From Solirubrobacteraceae bacterium (lineage in GTDB: Bacteria > Actinomycetota > Thermoleophilia > Solirubrobacterales > Solirubrobacteraceae): a stretch of DNA of 33,952 nucleotides. The stretch spans positions 1 to 33,952 of the forward strand of contig JADGPN010000014.1 of assembly GCA_017882465.1 (NCBI GenBank). Direction: 5' to 3'. This document shows, one piece after another, positions 1 to 11,301 of this stretch. The notes beneath the pieces were generated by a model. That model searched no databases and had not been told where the DNA came from. It saw only the letters and a program-made list of their open reading frames with translations. The translations under genes were made by a program, and so were the position numbers. Each line of letters begins with the position of its first letter. Within the stretch, counting starts at the first letter, position 1.

Positions 1-218
1 CTGCTCGCCGCCGGGAGTTCACCTGGGCGCCACTGGCCGCCTGCCACCCTTCCTCAGCCGCCGTTGACGCCAGTCGCGCCACTTCCGAGGCCGACAGCCC
101 AAGAGACCGACCCCCCCAGCCCCCGGCCCCAAGCGCGCCGGTCGGCGCGGCACGACTCACCGCAGCGCCTGCCCCTCTCCCAACCGCGCGACGTAGTCGG
201 CGATCCGAGCACCGTTGC

Positions 219-224
219 TATAGT
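219..224 (+). promoter_or_regulatory. possible -10 element (TATAGT) upstream of rpsF
   Basis: gcTATAGTcgg about 22 bp before the rpsF ATG; no clear -35. Confidence 0.3.
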
Positions 225-245
225 CGGCCGCCGCCCGCCCCTGCC

Positions 246-635
246 ATGACCAAGCCGCCCCTCATCTACGACCTGATGCTGATGCTCTCGACGAATGTCG
301 AACCCGATCAGCGCGCCAAGATCCTGGCCGACGTCGAGTCGGCGATCTCCAGCGGCGGCGGCAAGGTCGAGCGCAACGACGACTGGGGCACCCGGCCTCT
401 CGCCTACGAGATCAATCACGAGACCGAGGGCGAGTATCACCTGCTCCAGTTCGCCGGGCCCGCCACGCTGTTGGAGACGCTGACCCACAACCTGCACATC
501 GCCGACGGTGTGATCAGGTTCCGGATCATCAAGGTTCTCCCCGGCACGCCGCCCCCGCCGGATCCGCGGCCGGCCGTGGCCGCCGCGCCGTCACCCGCAG
601 CCGCCGCGACCGGCGAGTACGGCGCCGGCGACTAG
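246..635 (+). CDS. rpsF: 30S ribosomal protein S6
   Basis: S6-like protein (YDLMLMLSTNVEPDQRAKILADVE...WGTRPLAYEINHETEGEYHLLQF); followed by ssb, rpsR, rplI as is typical. Confidence 0.95.
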   Translation: MTKPPLIYDLMLMLSTNVEPDQRAKILADVESAISSGGGKVERNDDWGTRPLAYEINHETEGEYHLLQFAGPATLLETLTHNLHIADGVIRFRIIKVLPGTPPPPDPRPAVAAAPSPAAAATGEYGAGD

Positions 636-802
636 GCCCCCCGGGCGCTCGGAATGGCACGAGATCGTGCCGGCGTGTGACCCCTTGGCGTCCTGATTGC
701 AACCTTTCTGCCCATTTTCCGGGCAGCGCGGCGGTTGCCGACCGCGCCGGGCCTAGACTCGGACAGGAGCTTGACAACGATTCCTGGAAAGGAGCCCCGA
801 GC

Positions 803-1270
803 ATGGCTGCCACCAACATCAACCGGGTCGTGATGACCGGAAACCTCACTCGTGATCCGGAACTGCGCTCGACGAGCGGCGGCATGTCGGTCTGCAAACT
901 GCGGATCGCCTGCAACACGCGGCGCAAGAACAACGCCACCGGAGAGTGGGAGGACAAGCCCAACTTCTTCGACGTGACGGTGTGGGGCGCCCAGGGCGAG
1001 AACTGCTCCCGCTTCCTCTCCAAAGGACGTCCGGTGGCCATCGACGGGCGGCTCGAGTGGCGTGAATACGAGGTCGATGGGCAAAAGCGCCAGTCGGTCG
1101 ATATCATCGCTGATTCCGTTCAGTTCCTCGGAGGGCGTGACGACGCGGTCAACGGGAACGGTTTCTCCAGCAATGTTCGCGCTGCTGAGAGCGACATCCC
1201 GATCGACACGGGTGATTTCGAGTCCGCTCCCGTGAGCGCCGGAGTTGCCGACGACGACATTCCGTTCTGA
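803..1270 (+). CDS. ssb: single-stranded DNA-binding protein
   Basis: OB-fold SSB motifs (NRVVMTGNLTRDPELRSTSGG) and acidic C-terminal tip DDDIPF; ATG at 803 with SD ggaaaggag, preferred over the longer ORF at 677. Confidence 0.95.
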   Translation: MAATNINRVVMTGNLTRDPELRSTSGGMSVCKLRIACNTRRKNNATGEWEDKPNFFDVTVWGAQGENCSRFLSKGRPVAIDGRLEWREYEVDGQKRQSVDIIADSVQFLGGRDDAVNGNGFSSNVRAAESDIPIDTGDFESAPVSAGVADDDIPF

Positions 1271-1333
1271 GGCGCGAGACCCCACAGATGACCGCGTAGC
1301 CCGGTCCAGAAGCAGCGAGTAGAGGTAATTCAG

Positions 1334-1654
1334 GTGGCAAAAGCACGCAGACGGCCGGTTCGCCGGCGGGACAGGAAGGGTGGGCCGACCTCAGGCCGGC
1401 GCAAGCCTTGCCCGTACTGTCGGGACAAGATCGACCAGGTCGACTACAAGGACGTGTCCGCGCTGCGACGGTTCATCTCCGAGCGGGGCAAGATCCGCTC
1501 GCGCCGGATCACCGGAGCCTGCCGGCGCCACCAGAGCCAGGTCGCGCGCGCCGTCAAGCGCGCACGCGAGCTTGCGCTTCTGCCCTACGTCGCCGAGGGC
1601 GGGAGCGACCATCGCGACCGCGATCGCGATCGCGGTCGCGACCGCGATCGCTGA
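1334..1654 (+). CDS. rpsR: 30S ribosomal protein S18 with Arg/Asp-repeat C-terminal tail
   Basis: [60 protein letters not shown] is S18; GTG start. Confidence 0.94.
   Translation: MAKARRRPVRRRDRKGGPTSGRRKPCPYCRDKIDQVDYKDVSALRRFISERGKIRSRRITGACRRHQSQVARAVKRARELALLPYVAEGGSDHRDRDRDRGRDRDR
1604..1651 (+). repeat. short tandem repeat of GCGATC/GCGACC hexamers in the rpsR 3' end
   Basis: gcgaccatcgcgaccgcgatcgcgatcgcggtcgcgaccgcgatcgc. Confidence 0.85.
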
Positions 1655-1666
1655 CCGGAGGACCTC

Positions 1667-2119
1667 GTGGCCCAGGCAATCCTGCTGCAGGACGTCGAGT
1701 CGCTGGGTGAGCGCGGGACCGTGGTCGACGTGTCGGCCGGCTATCTGCGCAACTACCTGCTGCCTCGCAAGCTCGCCGAGCCCGCGACGCGCGGGTCGAT
1801 CGAGGCCGCCAGCCGCCGCCGGGACGCGGCGGAGCGTCTCAAGCGCGAGGCCGAGGAGCGGGCTCAGGAGAGCGCCGCGACCCTCGGCCGCACGGTGCTG
1901 ACGATCCCGCAGCAGGCCGGTGACGACGGCCGCCTGTTCGGCTCGGTCACGACGCAGGACATCGCCGACGCGATCCGCGATGCCCGCGGGATCAAGATCG
2001 ATCGCCGCAAGATCCACCTCGAGGTGCCGATCCGAAACATCGGCACCTACATGGTGGTCGTCGAGATCGCCGACGGTGTGACCGCGGCGGTCAAGACGAT
2101 GGTCGTCGAGCAGCGCTGA
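1667..2119 (+). CDS. rplI: 50S ribosomal protein L9
   Basis: AQAILLQDVESLGERGTVVDVSAGYLRNYLLPRKLAEPAT is L9; synteny. Confidence 0.95.
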   Translation: MAQAILLQDVESLGERGTVVDVSAGYLRNYLLPRKLAEPATRGSIEAASRRRDAAERLKREAEERAQESAATLGRTVLTIPQQAGDDGRLFGSVTTQDIADAIRDARGIKIDRRKIHLEVPIRNIGTYMVVVEIADGVTAAVKTMVVEQR

Positions 2120-2265
2120 CCGCGGCCGAGGGCGGGCCGTCAGCCGCCGCCGCGGTCGCGCTCGGCTGCCCGGTCCGGGATCGGCTCCGATCAGGAATTC
2201 CGTGCTGGTTGCGGGATCGCGGCCGCGGCGTCGCCGGAGCCGAATCTAGACTCGGATCAGGTCCG

Positions 2266-3620
2266 ATGAGCGTCGCTGAGAAGATCGCCCTCCCGCCCCA
2301 CAACCTCGAGGCCGAGAAGTCGGTGCTGGGGGCGGTGCTGCTGGATGAGCGCCACCTGTACGGGCTGCTGATCGAAGAGCACCTGCAGCCGGAGGACTTC
2401 TACCGCGAGCAGCACGGTGCGGTGTTTGCGGCGATGCTCGAGCTGCACCGCAGCAACCGCAAGATCGACCATCTGACCGTCGCCGAGACGCTGCGGCAGC
2501 ACGGCAAGCTGGAGGAGATCGGCGGCCCGGAGGCGATCGACGAGCTGGCCGGATGGGTGCCCGCGGCCGGTCATGCGCGGGAGTACGGGCGGATCGTCCG
2601 CGACAATGCGCAGCTCCGGGCGCTGCTGGAGACCTCCTATGTGATCCAGGCCAGCGTGCTGGAACGGCAGGCGCCGGCGCAGGAGCTGGTCGAGCAGGCC
2701 GAGCGGGCGGTGCTCGAGGTCGCGCATGACGAGCGTCAGAAGAAGTTCCGGCCAATCGCCGAGATCCTGGACCAGGAGACGGAGAAGCTCCACCGCCTGT
2801 CGATCGCCAAGACGCCCCTGACCGGCACTCCGTCCGGGTTCAAGGACCTCGACGCGCTGACCGGCGGCTTCCAGCCGGGGAATCTGGTCATCCTCGCCGC
2901 CCGGCCCTCAATGGGCAAGTCGGCACTGGTGACCAACATCGCCGAGAACGCCGTCCTCGAAGATCACGCGGTGGCGCTGTTCTCGCTCGAGATGTCCGAG
3001 TCCGAGCTCGCCCAGCGGTTCGTGGCCTCGCAGGCGAAGATCAAGGGCGATGAGCTGCGCAAGGGCCGCGTGGCCGAGAACCGCTGGGCCTCGATCCTGG
3101 CCGCCTGCCAGCGACTGGCCGCGGCGCCGCTGTGGATCGACGACTCCAGCGACACCGGCGTGCTGGAGATCCGCGCCAAGTCCCGGCGGCTGCACAATCA
3201 GCTGGACAACGGGCTCGGGCTGATCATCGTCGACTACCTGCAGCTGATGCGCCACGAGGGGCGGGTCGAGAGCCGCGTCGAGCAGGTGGGTCAGATCAGC
3301 CGCGGTCTCAAGAGCCTCGCCCGCGAGCTGAACGTCCCGGTCATCGCCCTCTCCCAGCTGAGCCGCGCGGTGGAGCAGCGCGGAGGCGACAAGAAGCCGA
3401 TCCTCTCGGACCTGCGCGAATCGGGCCAGATCGAGCAGGACGCCGACCTGGTGATGTTCATCTATCGCGAGGAGTACTACCTCAAGGACGAGTCCGAGCG
3501 CCCGGGTGAGGCCGACATCATCGTGGCCAAGCACCGCAACGGACCGGTCGGCGACATCGTGCTCACCTTCCGCACCGAGTTCCCCAAGTTCATGAACTAC
3601 GCCGGCGAGCGCTTCAGCTG

Positions 3621-3621
<1 letters not shown>
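2266..3621 (+). CDS. dnaB: replicative DNA helicase DnaB
   Basis: LPPHNLEAEKSVLGAVLLDE N-terminal domain, Walker A ARPSMGKSALVTNIA, IIVDYLQLM; no intein; ATG at 2266. Confidence 0.96.
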
Positions 3622-5662
<2,041 letters not shown>

Positions 5663-5746
5663 TCTCGGCCAGCCGGCCGGCCAGGAACACCCGCTCGATC
5701 GCCACGGCGACCGCGTGGTTCAGCCCCGCGATCGGGCAGCGCCGGC

Positions 5747-7348
5747 TCAGCGTCGTTGCGTGAGCTTGGCCACCAGCAGCTCGACGGAGCGCTCGAGCTG
5801 CTCCAGCGTCGCCTCCTCGACGCTCGAGATCCCGAGCCGGCGATTCAGCCATGCGTTGATGTCGCGATGGCTGCTCCCGTCACGGTGCCTGACCTCGGAG
5901 ACCAGCCGATGACGTTCGCCGCGAAGCATCGCTCGCCGCTCGAACGCCGGAACGTTCTCCCAGCGCTCGCCGGGCTCCTCGCGCTCGGCCGCGGGTCCGA
6001 CCGGCCCAACGGGCGCAACCGGCGGCGCCGCAGCAGGCGGTCCGAACAGGGTCATCTGCGGCGCCACGTCAGCGCTGAGCGGCTCAAAATGAAGCGTCTC
6101 GCCCGGCTCGGTGCGGAGCCGCTCCTCACGATCCCACCCCTCCTCCTCTTCGCTCAGCTTCCGCGGCGCCCGCCGGAGCTCGGTCTCGATCGTGCTGGCG
6201 TGATCGCGCAGCACCGGATCAGCCGGGATGTACAGCCAGCTGGGCTCGACCGGACGGCCGGGCACCGTGCGCACGAAACGGCCGACGATCTGGCGGAAGA
6301 CGAGCGGCGTCTTGGCTGCGGTCGCGTACACCCCGACCCGCAACCGTGGGATGTCGACGCCCTCGGAGACCATGTTGACCGCGACGATCCACGGGTCGCG
6401 AGAGCGAGTGAACGCGGCCAGCTTGGCCGCAGCCTGAGACTCGGTGTGGAGCACGACCAGCGGCGATCGCCCGGTCACCTCGCGCAGCAGTCCGGCCACC
6501 CGCCGCGCGTGCTCGGTGTCGGCGGCGAGCACCAGGCCGCCGGCGTCCCCGTGACCGGCCTGCCGCAGCCCGCGCAGCTTCTCGTCGGCCTCCCGCAGGA
6601 TGCGCGGCAAGCCATCGGGCAGCTCGGTCGAGATGGCGGTGCGGTAGCGGCGGCTGGCCTCGCGGGTCGAGAGGACGGTTTCGAAGCTCGACTCGATCAC
6701 GTCGTCGCCGCTGCGCCACGACAGCGCCCCGTCGTAGGCGACGAAGCAGACCGCCCGGCACACGCCATCGCGAACGGCGTCGGCGTACGTGTACGAGATA
6801 TCGGGCTCGGCGAGGCCATCACGGTCGTAGCGAACGCCGGGAATCGAGGCCGCGTCGGAGCGAAACGGCGTGCCCGAGAGCAGCAGCCACCGGGGCGCGT
6901 CGCCGAACGCCGTGGCGAATCCCTCGCCCCACGCCAGGTCCTCGCCGAGGTGGTGCGCCTCATCGGCGATCACGAGCACCCTGTGTGGGAGCTCACGGCG
7001 CCAGCGGTGAGACGCCGAGGCCACGCGTGAATAGGTGATCGAGACGCCTTGGAAGCCACGCGGCGGCCGTGGCGACTCGGAGTCCGGGACGAGGTCGAGG
7101 CCGAGCTCGGCGGCCGCGGCCGCCCACTGGCGGGTCAGGGGCGCGGTTGGGCAGACGACCATGACGCCTCCGATATCACCGGCGCGGAGCGCCCGGCCGG
7201 CCAGCTCGAGCGCCGGCCTCGTCTTGCCCGCTCCCGGCGCGGCCGAGAGAAGGAAGCTGCCGTGCCGCCAGTCGGACATCGCGGTCAGGGCGCGCAGCTG
7301 CCAGGCGCGCAGCGGGGCGCGGGGAACAGTCGAGCGAAACGCAGACAC
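5747..7348 (-). CDS. superfamily II DEAD/DEAH-box helicase
   Basis: Walker A SAAPGAGKT, DEAH box VIADEAHHLGED, SGTPFRSD, motif VI QIVGRFVRT; GTG at 7348 (VSAFRSTVPRAPLRAWQLRAL) is a plausible start. The 1008-aa ORF extending to 8773 is an artefact across the MFS gene. Confidence 0.85.
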   Translation of the reverse strand: MSAFRSTVPRAPLRAWQLRALTAMSDWRHGSFLLSAAPGAGKTRPALELAGRALRAGDIGGVMVVCPTAPLTRQWAAAAAELGLDLVPDSESPRPPRGFQGVSITYSRVASASHRWRRELPHRVLVIADEAHHLGEDLAWGEGFATAFGDAPRWLLLSGTPFRSDAASIPGVRYDRDGLAEPDISYTYADAVRDGVCRAVCFVAYDGALSWRSGDDVIESSFETVLSTREASRRYRTAISTELPDGLPRILREADEKLRGLRQAGHGDAGGLVLAADTEHARRVAGLLREVTGRSPLVVLHTESQAAAKLAAFTRSRDPWIVAVNMVSEGVDIPRLRVGVYATAAKTPLVFRQIVGRFVRTVPGRPVEPSWLYIPADPVLRDHASTIETELRRAPRKLSEEEEGWDREERLRTEPGETLHFEPLSADVAPQMTLFGPPAAAPPVAPVGPVGPAAEREEPGERWENVPAFERRAMLRGERHRLVSEVRHRDGSSHRDINAWLNRRLGISSVEEATLEQLERSVELLVAKLTQRR

Positions 7349-7422
7349 GGGCCGGGCATAGTGCCCGACGGGCCGGACGGTCCTTTGCTCCGCTGAGCAC
7401 CCCGTACCGCTGACCGCAGGCC

Positions 7423-7452
7423 TTGACATCTGGCTCATTCGGTACCTAATCT
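7423..7452 (+). promoter_or_regulatory. putative sigma70-type promoter of the MFS gene (TTGACA-N18-TAATCT)
   Basis: TTGACA at 7423-7428 and TAATCT at 7447-7452. Confidence 0.55.
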
Positions 7453-7492
7453 TTCGGCACCTTATGAATGCCGGCCGAGGAAAGGGGCCGCC

Positions 7493-8950
7493 GTGAGCGG
7501 CGCGCCAGATCGCATTGACGCATACGTGTGGCGCATCAGCGCCGTGGTCATCCTCGGCTCGATGATGTCGATCCTCGACACGACGATCGTCAACGTGGCG
7601 CTGGCCACCCTCGGGCGCGACCTGCACAGCCCGATCGCCGATATCCAGTGGGTGGTGACCGGCTACATGCTCGCGCTGGCCGCCGTGATCCCGGTCTCCG
7701 GCTGGGCCGCTCGGCGCTTCGGCCCCAAGCGGGTGTACCTGGTGTCGCTGGTCCTGTTCGTGGCCGGATCGATGCTGTGCGGACTCGCGACCTCCACCAC
7801 CCAGCTGACCCTGTTCCGCGTGATCCAGGGCCTGGGTGGCGGCATGATCCTGCCGATCGGGCAGATGATGATGGCCGAGGCGGCCGGCCCTAAGCGCATG
7901 GGCCGGGTGATGTCGATCGTCGCGGTTCCGATGATGCTCGCCCCGATCCTGGGGCCCACGCTGGGCGGTCTGATCGTCCAGAACCTGAGCTGGCGCTGGA
8001 TCTTCTACGTGAACGTCCCGATCGGCATCGTCGCCGTGGTGGCCGGGCTGCGGATCCTTCCCGCGGGCAAGCAGGCACCCGCCGGCCGTCTCGATGTACT
8101 GGGTCTGGTGCTGATGGCCACGGGATTGCCGCTGCTCACCTACGGCCTGGCCGAGATCGGGACCACCGGCAGCTTCACCTCCCCGAAGGTCATCGGGCCC
8201 TGCGTCGTGGGTGTGACGCTGGTCGCGCTGTTCGCGTTCCACGCGCTCCGCATCCGCAATCCGCTGCTCGACCTGCGCCTGTACCGCAAGCCGACCTTCT
8301 CCTCCGCATCGATCGCGATGTTCTGCCTCGGCGCCGCGCTGTTCGGCGGCATGATCCTGCTGCCGCTGTACTGGCAGGACGTCAGGCATCAGAGCGTCGT
8401 GGCCACCGGACTGCTGACCGCGCCCCAGGGCCTCGGCATGGCGCTGGTGATGCCGCTGGCCGGCAAGCTCACCGACCGCTACGGCGGTGGGCCGCTGGCC
8501 CTGTTCGGAGTGATCGTGACCACCATCGCCACGATCCCGTTCGGGTTCATCGGCGCGCACACGCCGATCACCTGGCTCTCGGTCGCGATGCTGGTGCGGG
8601 GAATGGGCATCGGCTTCGCCTTCATGCCCGCGATGTCGGCCGCGTTCGCTGCTCTGGAGCGATCGGAGCTGTCCGATGCTACGCCGCAGCTGAACGTGCT
8701 CCAGCGCGTCGGCGGCTCGATCGGCACCGCCGTGCTCGCCGTCGTCCTGCAACGCGCCCTGGTCGGCGTTCACACGCTGGCCGGCGCCGCCGACGCCTAC
8801 GGCACCGCCTTCTGGTGGTCGGCAGCGATCACCGCGCTGGCGATCATTCCCTGCATCGTCCTGGTCGGCGCGGAGCGCAGAGCGAAGGCCGCGAAGAGCC
8901 AGCTCGACGGGGTCCCCGCCGAGGCCGTGGCGGAGGCGGTCCCGGCATGA
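7493..8950 (+). CDS. MFS multidrug transporter, DHA2/EmrB-QacA type
   Basis: SMMSILDTTIVNVALATLGRDL motif, multiple TM segments; GTG start. Confidence 0.92.
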   Translation: MSGAPDRIDAYVWRISAVVILGSMMSILDTTIVNVALATLGRDLHSPIADIQWVVTGYMLALAAVIPVSGWAARRFGPKRVYLVSLVLFVAGSMLCGLATSTTQLTLFRVIQGLGGGMILPIGQMMMAEAAGPKRMGRVMSIVAVPMMLAPILGPTLGGLIVQNLSWRWIFYVNVPIGIVAVVAGLRILPAGKQAPAGRLDVLGLVLMATGLPLLTYGLAEIGTTGSFTSPKVIGPCVVGVTLVALFAFHALRIRNPLLDLRLYRKPTFSSASIAMFCLGAALFGGMILLPLYWQDVRHQSVVATGLLTAPQGLGMALVMPLAGKLTDRYGGGPLALFGVIVTTIATIPFGFIGAHTPITWLSVAMLVRGMGIGFAFMPAMSAAFAALERSELSDATPQLNVLQRVGGSIGTAVLAVVLQRALVGVHTLAGAADAYGTAFWWSAAITALAIIPCIVLVGAERRAKAAKSQLDGVPAEAVAEAVPA

Positions 8951-9483
8951 GCACGCCCGCCGGCGGCCCTCCTGCCGGCGAGACCCCGGCCGGCGACGTC
9001 CCCGTCGCCGACCAGGCCGCGGCCGAGCAGCTCGGTCGCTCGTTCAAGGCGGCGATGGGTGCGGTGCGCCGGCTGCGGGGGCGCGACACCCACCGGCCCG
9101 GCGAACTCAGCTACGCGCAGTACGGATTGCTGTTCGGGCTCGGCGAGCACGGGCAGCTGTCTGCGCGTGAGCTGGCCTGCAGGGCTGACCTGTCGGCGGC
9201 CACGGTCACGCAGATGCTCGACAGCCTCGCGGCAGCGGGGCTCGTCGAGCGAGTGCGCTCCGACCTCGACAAGCGCATCGTTCTGACCTCACTGACGGAT
9301 CACGGCCGCGCGGTGATCGAACAGCGCCGGGCGGTCATGGAGCCCCGCTGGCGTGCGGCCCTGGCCGAGTTCAGCGACGCCGACCTGCGAACCACGGCAG
9401 CCGTGCTCGATCGCCTGCGCGAGCTGTTCGACGAGTTCGCGTCCTATCCGGTCGACGGTGAGCGTCACGACGCGGCCGCGTAG
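8947..9483 (+). CDS. MarR family transcriptional regulator
   Basis: LSARELACRADLSAATVTQMLDSLAAAGLVERVRSDLDKRIVLTSLTDHGRAV winged helix; ATGA overlap with the MFS stop. Confidence 0.92.
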   Translation: MSTPAGGPPAGETPAGDVPVADQAAAEQLGRSFKAAMGAVRRLRGRDTHRPGELSYAQYGLLFGLGEHGQLSARELACRADLSAATVTQMLDSLAAAGLVERVRSDLDKRIVLTSLTDHGRAVIEQRRAVMEPRWRAALAEFSDADLRTTAAVLDRLRELFDEFASYPVDGERHDAAA

Positions 9484-9487
9484 GGAA

Positions 9488-10279
9488 CTAGCGCCAGCGC
9501 TCGAGCAGGTCCTCGTCCTCGACTTCGCGGACGAATCTGGCCGGTACGCCCATGACCACGGCCCGCTCGGCCACGTCGGCCGTCACCACCGCTCCGGCAG
9601 CGACGAAGGCCTCGGCGCCGACCACGATGCCGGGGACCACCACGACACCGCCGCCGACACGGCAGGCGCGCCGGAACACCGGTCCGGGCGTCGGCTCCTC
9701 GCGGGGGTGGCGACCCATCGTGTGGTCGTTCGTGGTCACGACCGCCGGGCCCAGGAAGACGTCGTCCTCGATCACCGTCCCGGAGGTCACGTAGACGTTG
9801 GACTGCACGATCACCCGGGCGCCCACGCGGGCATCGAGCTCGACCGACGAGCCACGGCCGATGACGGTGCGCTCGCCGATCGTGACCCGCTCACGCACGT
9901 GTGCCTGGTCGCCGATGATCGCCTCGGCGCCGATCACGGCCCCGGCGTACACGACTGCGCCGGCGCAGATCGACGCTCCCGGTCCCACCACCAGCGGAGC
10001 CAGCTCGCCGCGCGGCGCTGTGGAGCGAGCCCGCAGACGCGGGCGCTTGCCGAGGATCGCACCGTCCTCGATCACGCAGCGCGCCCCGATCTCCGTTCCG
10101 TCGTGGATCACCGCGCCCGATCCGACCACCGCGCCGGCGCCGACGCTCACACCGGCGCCGATTACCGCGCCGGGCGCGACCGACACGTCGGCCGCCACCG
10201 CGGCCCTCGAGGACAGGTGGGCGCCCGGGTCCACGCCGGCGGCGAGGCGGCGCCCCGTGGCGGGCGGATCAGGGGACAC
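9488..10279 (-). CDS. left-handed beta-helix (hexapeptide repeat) acyltransferase, WlbB/WbpD-like
   Basis: many [LIV]-G-x4 repeats (VIGAGVSVGAGAVVGSGAVI...), DDVFLGPAVVTTNDHTMGR; GTG at 10279 overlaps the upstream stop. Confidence 0.85.
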   Translation of the reverse strand: MSPDPPATGRRLAAGVDPGAHLSSRAAVAADVSVAPGAVIGAGVSVGAGAVVGSGAVIHDGTEIGARCVIEDGAILGKRPRLRARSTAPRGELAPLVVGPGASICAGAVVYAGAVIGAEAIIGDQAHVRERVTIGERTVIGRGSSVELDARVGARVIVQSNVYVTSGTVIEDDVFLGPAVVTTNDHTMGRHPREEPTPGPVFRRACRVGGGVVVVPGIVVGAEAFVAAGAVVTADVAERAVVMGVPARFVREVEDEDLLERWR

Positions 10280-11288
10280 GGTCGGCGGCGACGCGGGCCG
10301 AGGCATCGAGCGAATGCTGGAGCTCCTCGAGCACCCGGACGACACGCAGGCCGCTGGCGCCGTCGGAACGGGGCTGGTGGCCGGTGCGCATCGACTCGAC
10401 GAAGTGCTCGCATTCGACCCGCAACGGCTCCAGGTTGGGAATGCTGGGACAGAAGATGTCGCCGGTCCGGGTGATGTACTCGCCGTAGGTGCGCGCGTCC
10501 TCGTCGAAGCCCTTGTCATAGATCTTCAGCTTGCCCTCAAGCGCCATGTCGTCGAAGGTCGCCATTCGGCGCGAGCCGACGACGGTGAACCGGCGCTCCT
10601 TGTGCGGATCGAGCCACGAGAGGTGCAGATGAGCCGAGAGCCCCGAGGGGAAGCGCAGAAAGCAGAACACGACGTCCTCGACGCCATCGCGCACATACGA
10701 CTCGCCGTGAGCGACGATGTCGACCGGCTCCTCTCCGGCGAGGTAGAGCACGACCGACACATCGTGCGCGCCGAGGCTCCAGAGGGCGTTCTCGTCCGCC
10801 CGCAGCTTGCCGAGATTGAGCCGGTTCCCGTAGATGTAGTAGATCCGCTCCCCGAGCTCGCCGGTATCGGCCAGCTCCTTGAGCTTGCGCACGCCCGGGT
10901 GGTACTCGAGCAGGTGGCCGACCATCAATACTCGGCCCGCGGCCCACGCGGCCGCCACCGCGCGCTCGGCGCCGGCCACCGACTGGGCCAGCGGCTTCTC
11001 CACGAAGCAGTGCTTGCGGGCCTCGAGCACCCTCACGGCCAGATCGGCGTGCGTGGGCACGGGCGTGGCGAGCGCGATCGCGTCCAGCGTGGGATCCTGG
11101 AGCAGCTGCTCCAGCTCGGCGGTGAACCGCGTGCCCGGGAACTGCGGCGCGATCCGCGCCCGCGCCTCCTCGGACTGATCGCAGCACCAGGCGAGCTCGC
11201 AGCCCGGCAGGGCGGCAAAGTTGCGCGCCAGATTCGGCCCCCAGTAGCCGAGGCCGACGACGCCGACGCGGAGCGCCGACTCGGTCAT
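10269..11288 (-). CDS. Gfo/Idh/MocA family oxidoreductase (WlbA/WbpB-like)
   Basis: Rossmann GVVGLGYWGPNLARNFA, HCFVEKPLA motif; ATG at 11288. Confidence 0.9.
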   Translation of the reverse strand: MTESALRVGVVGLGYWGPNLARNFAALPGCELAWCCDQSEEARARIAPQFPGTRFTAELEQLLQDPTLDAIALATPVPTHADLAVRVLEARKHCFVEKPLAQSVAGAERAVAAAWAAGRVLMVGHLLEYHPGVRKLKELADTGELGERIYYIYGNRLNLGKLRADENALWSLGAHDVSVVLYLAGEEPVDIVAHGESYVRDGVEDVVFCFLRFPSGLSAHLHLSWLDPHKERRFTVVGSRRMATFDDMALEGKLKIYDKGFDEDARTYGEYITRTGDIFCPSIPNLEPLRVECEHFVESMRTGHQPRSDGASGLRVVRVLEELQHSLDASARVAADRVP

Positions 11289-11301
11289 GGGATCCACCGC
11301 C

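Noticed and set aside
1604-1651. CRISPR-like or HIP1-type repeat array
   Set aside because: Hexamer repeat within rpsR coding frame, no spacers; explained as codon repeat.
7349-8773. Minus-strand extension of the helicase ORF across the MFS gene (1008-aa ORF)
   Set aside because: His/Asp/Gln/Arg-rich antisense translation of a clear MFS gene; high-GC antisense artefact.
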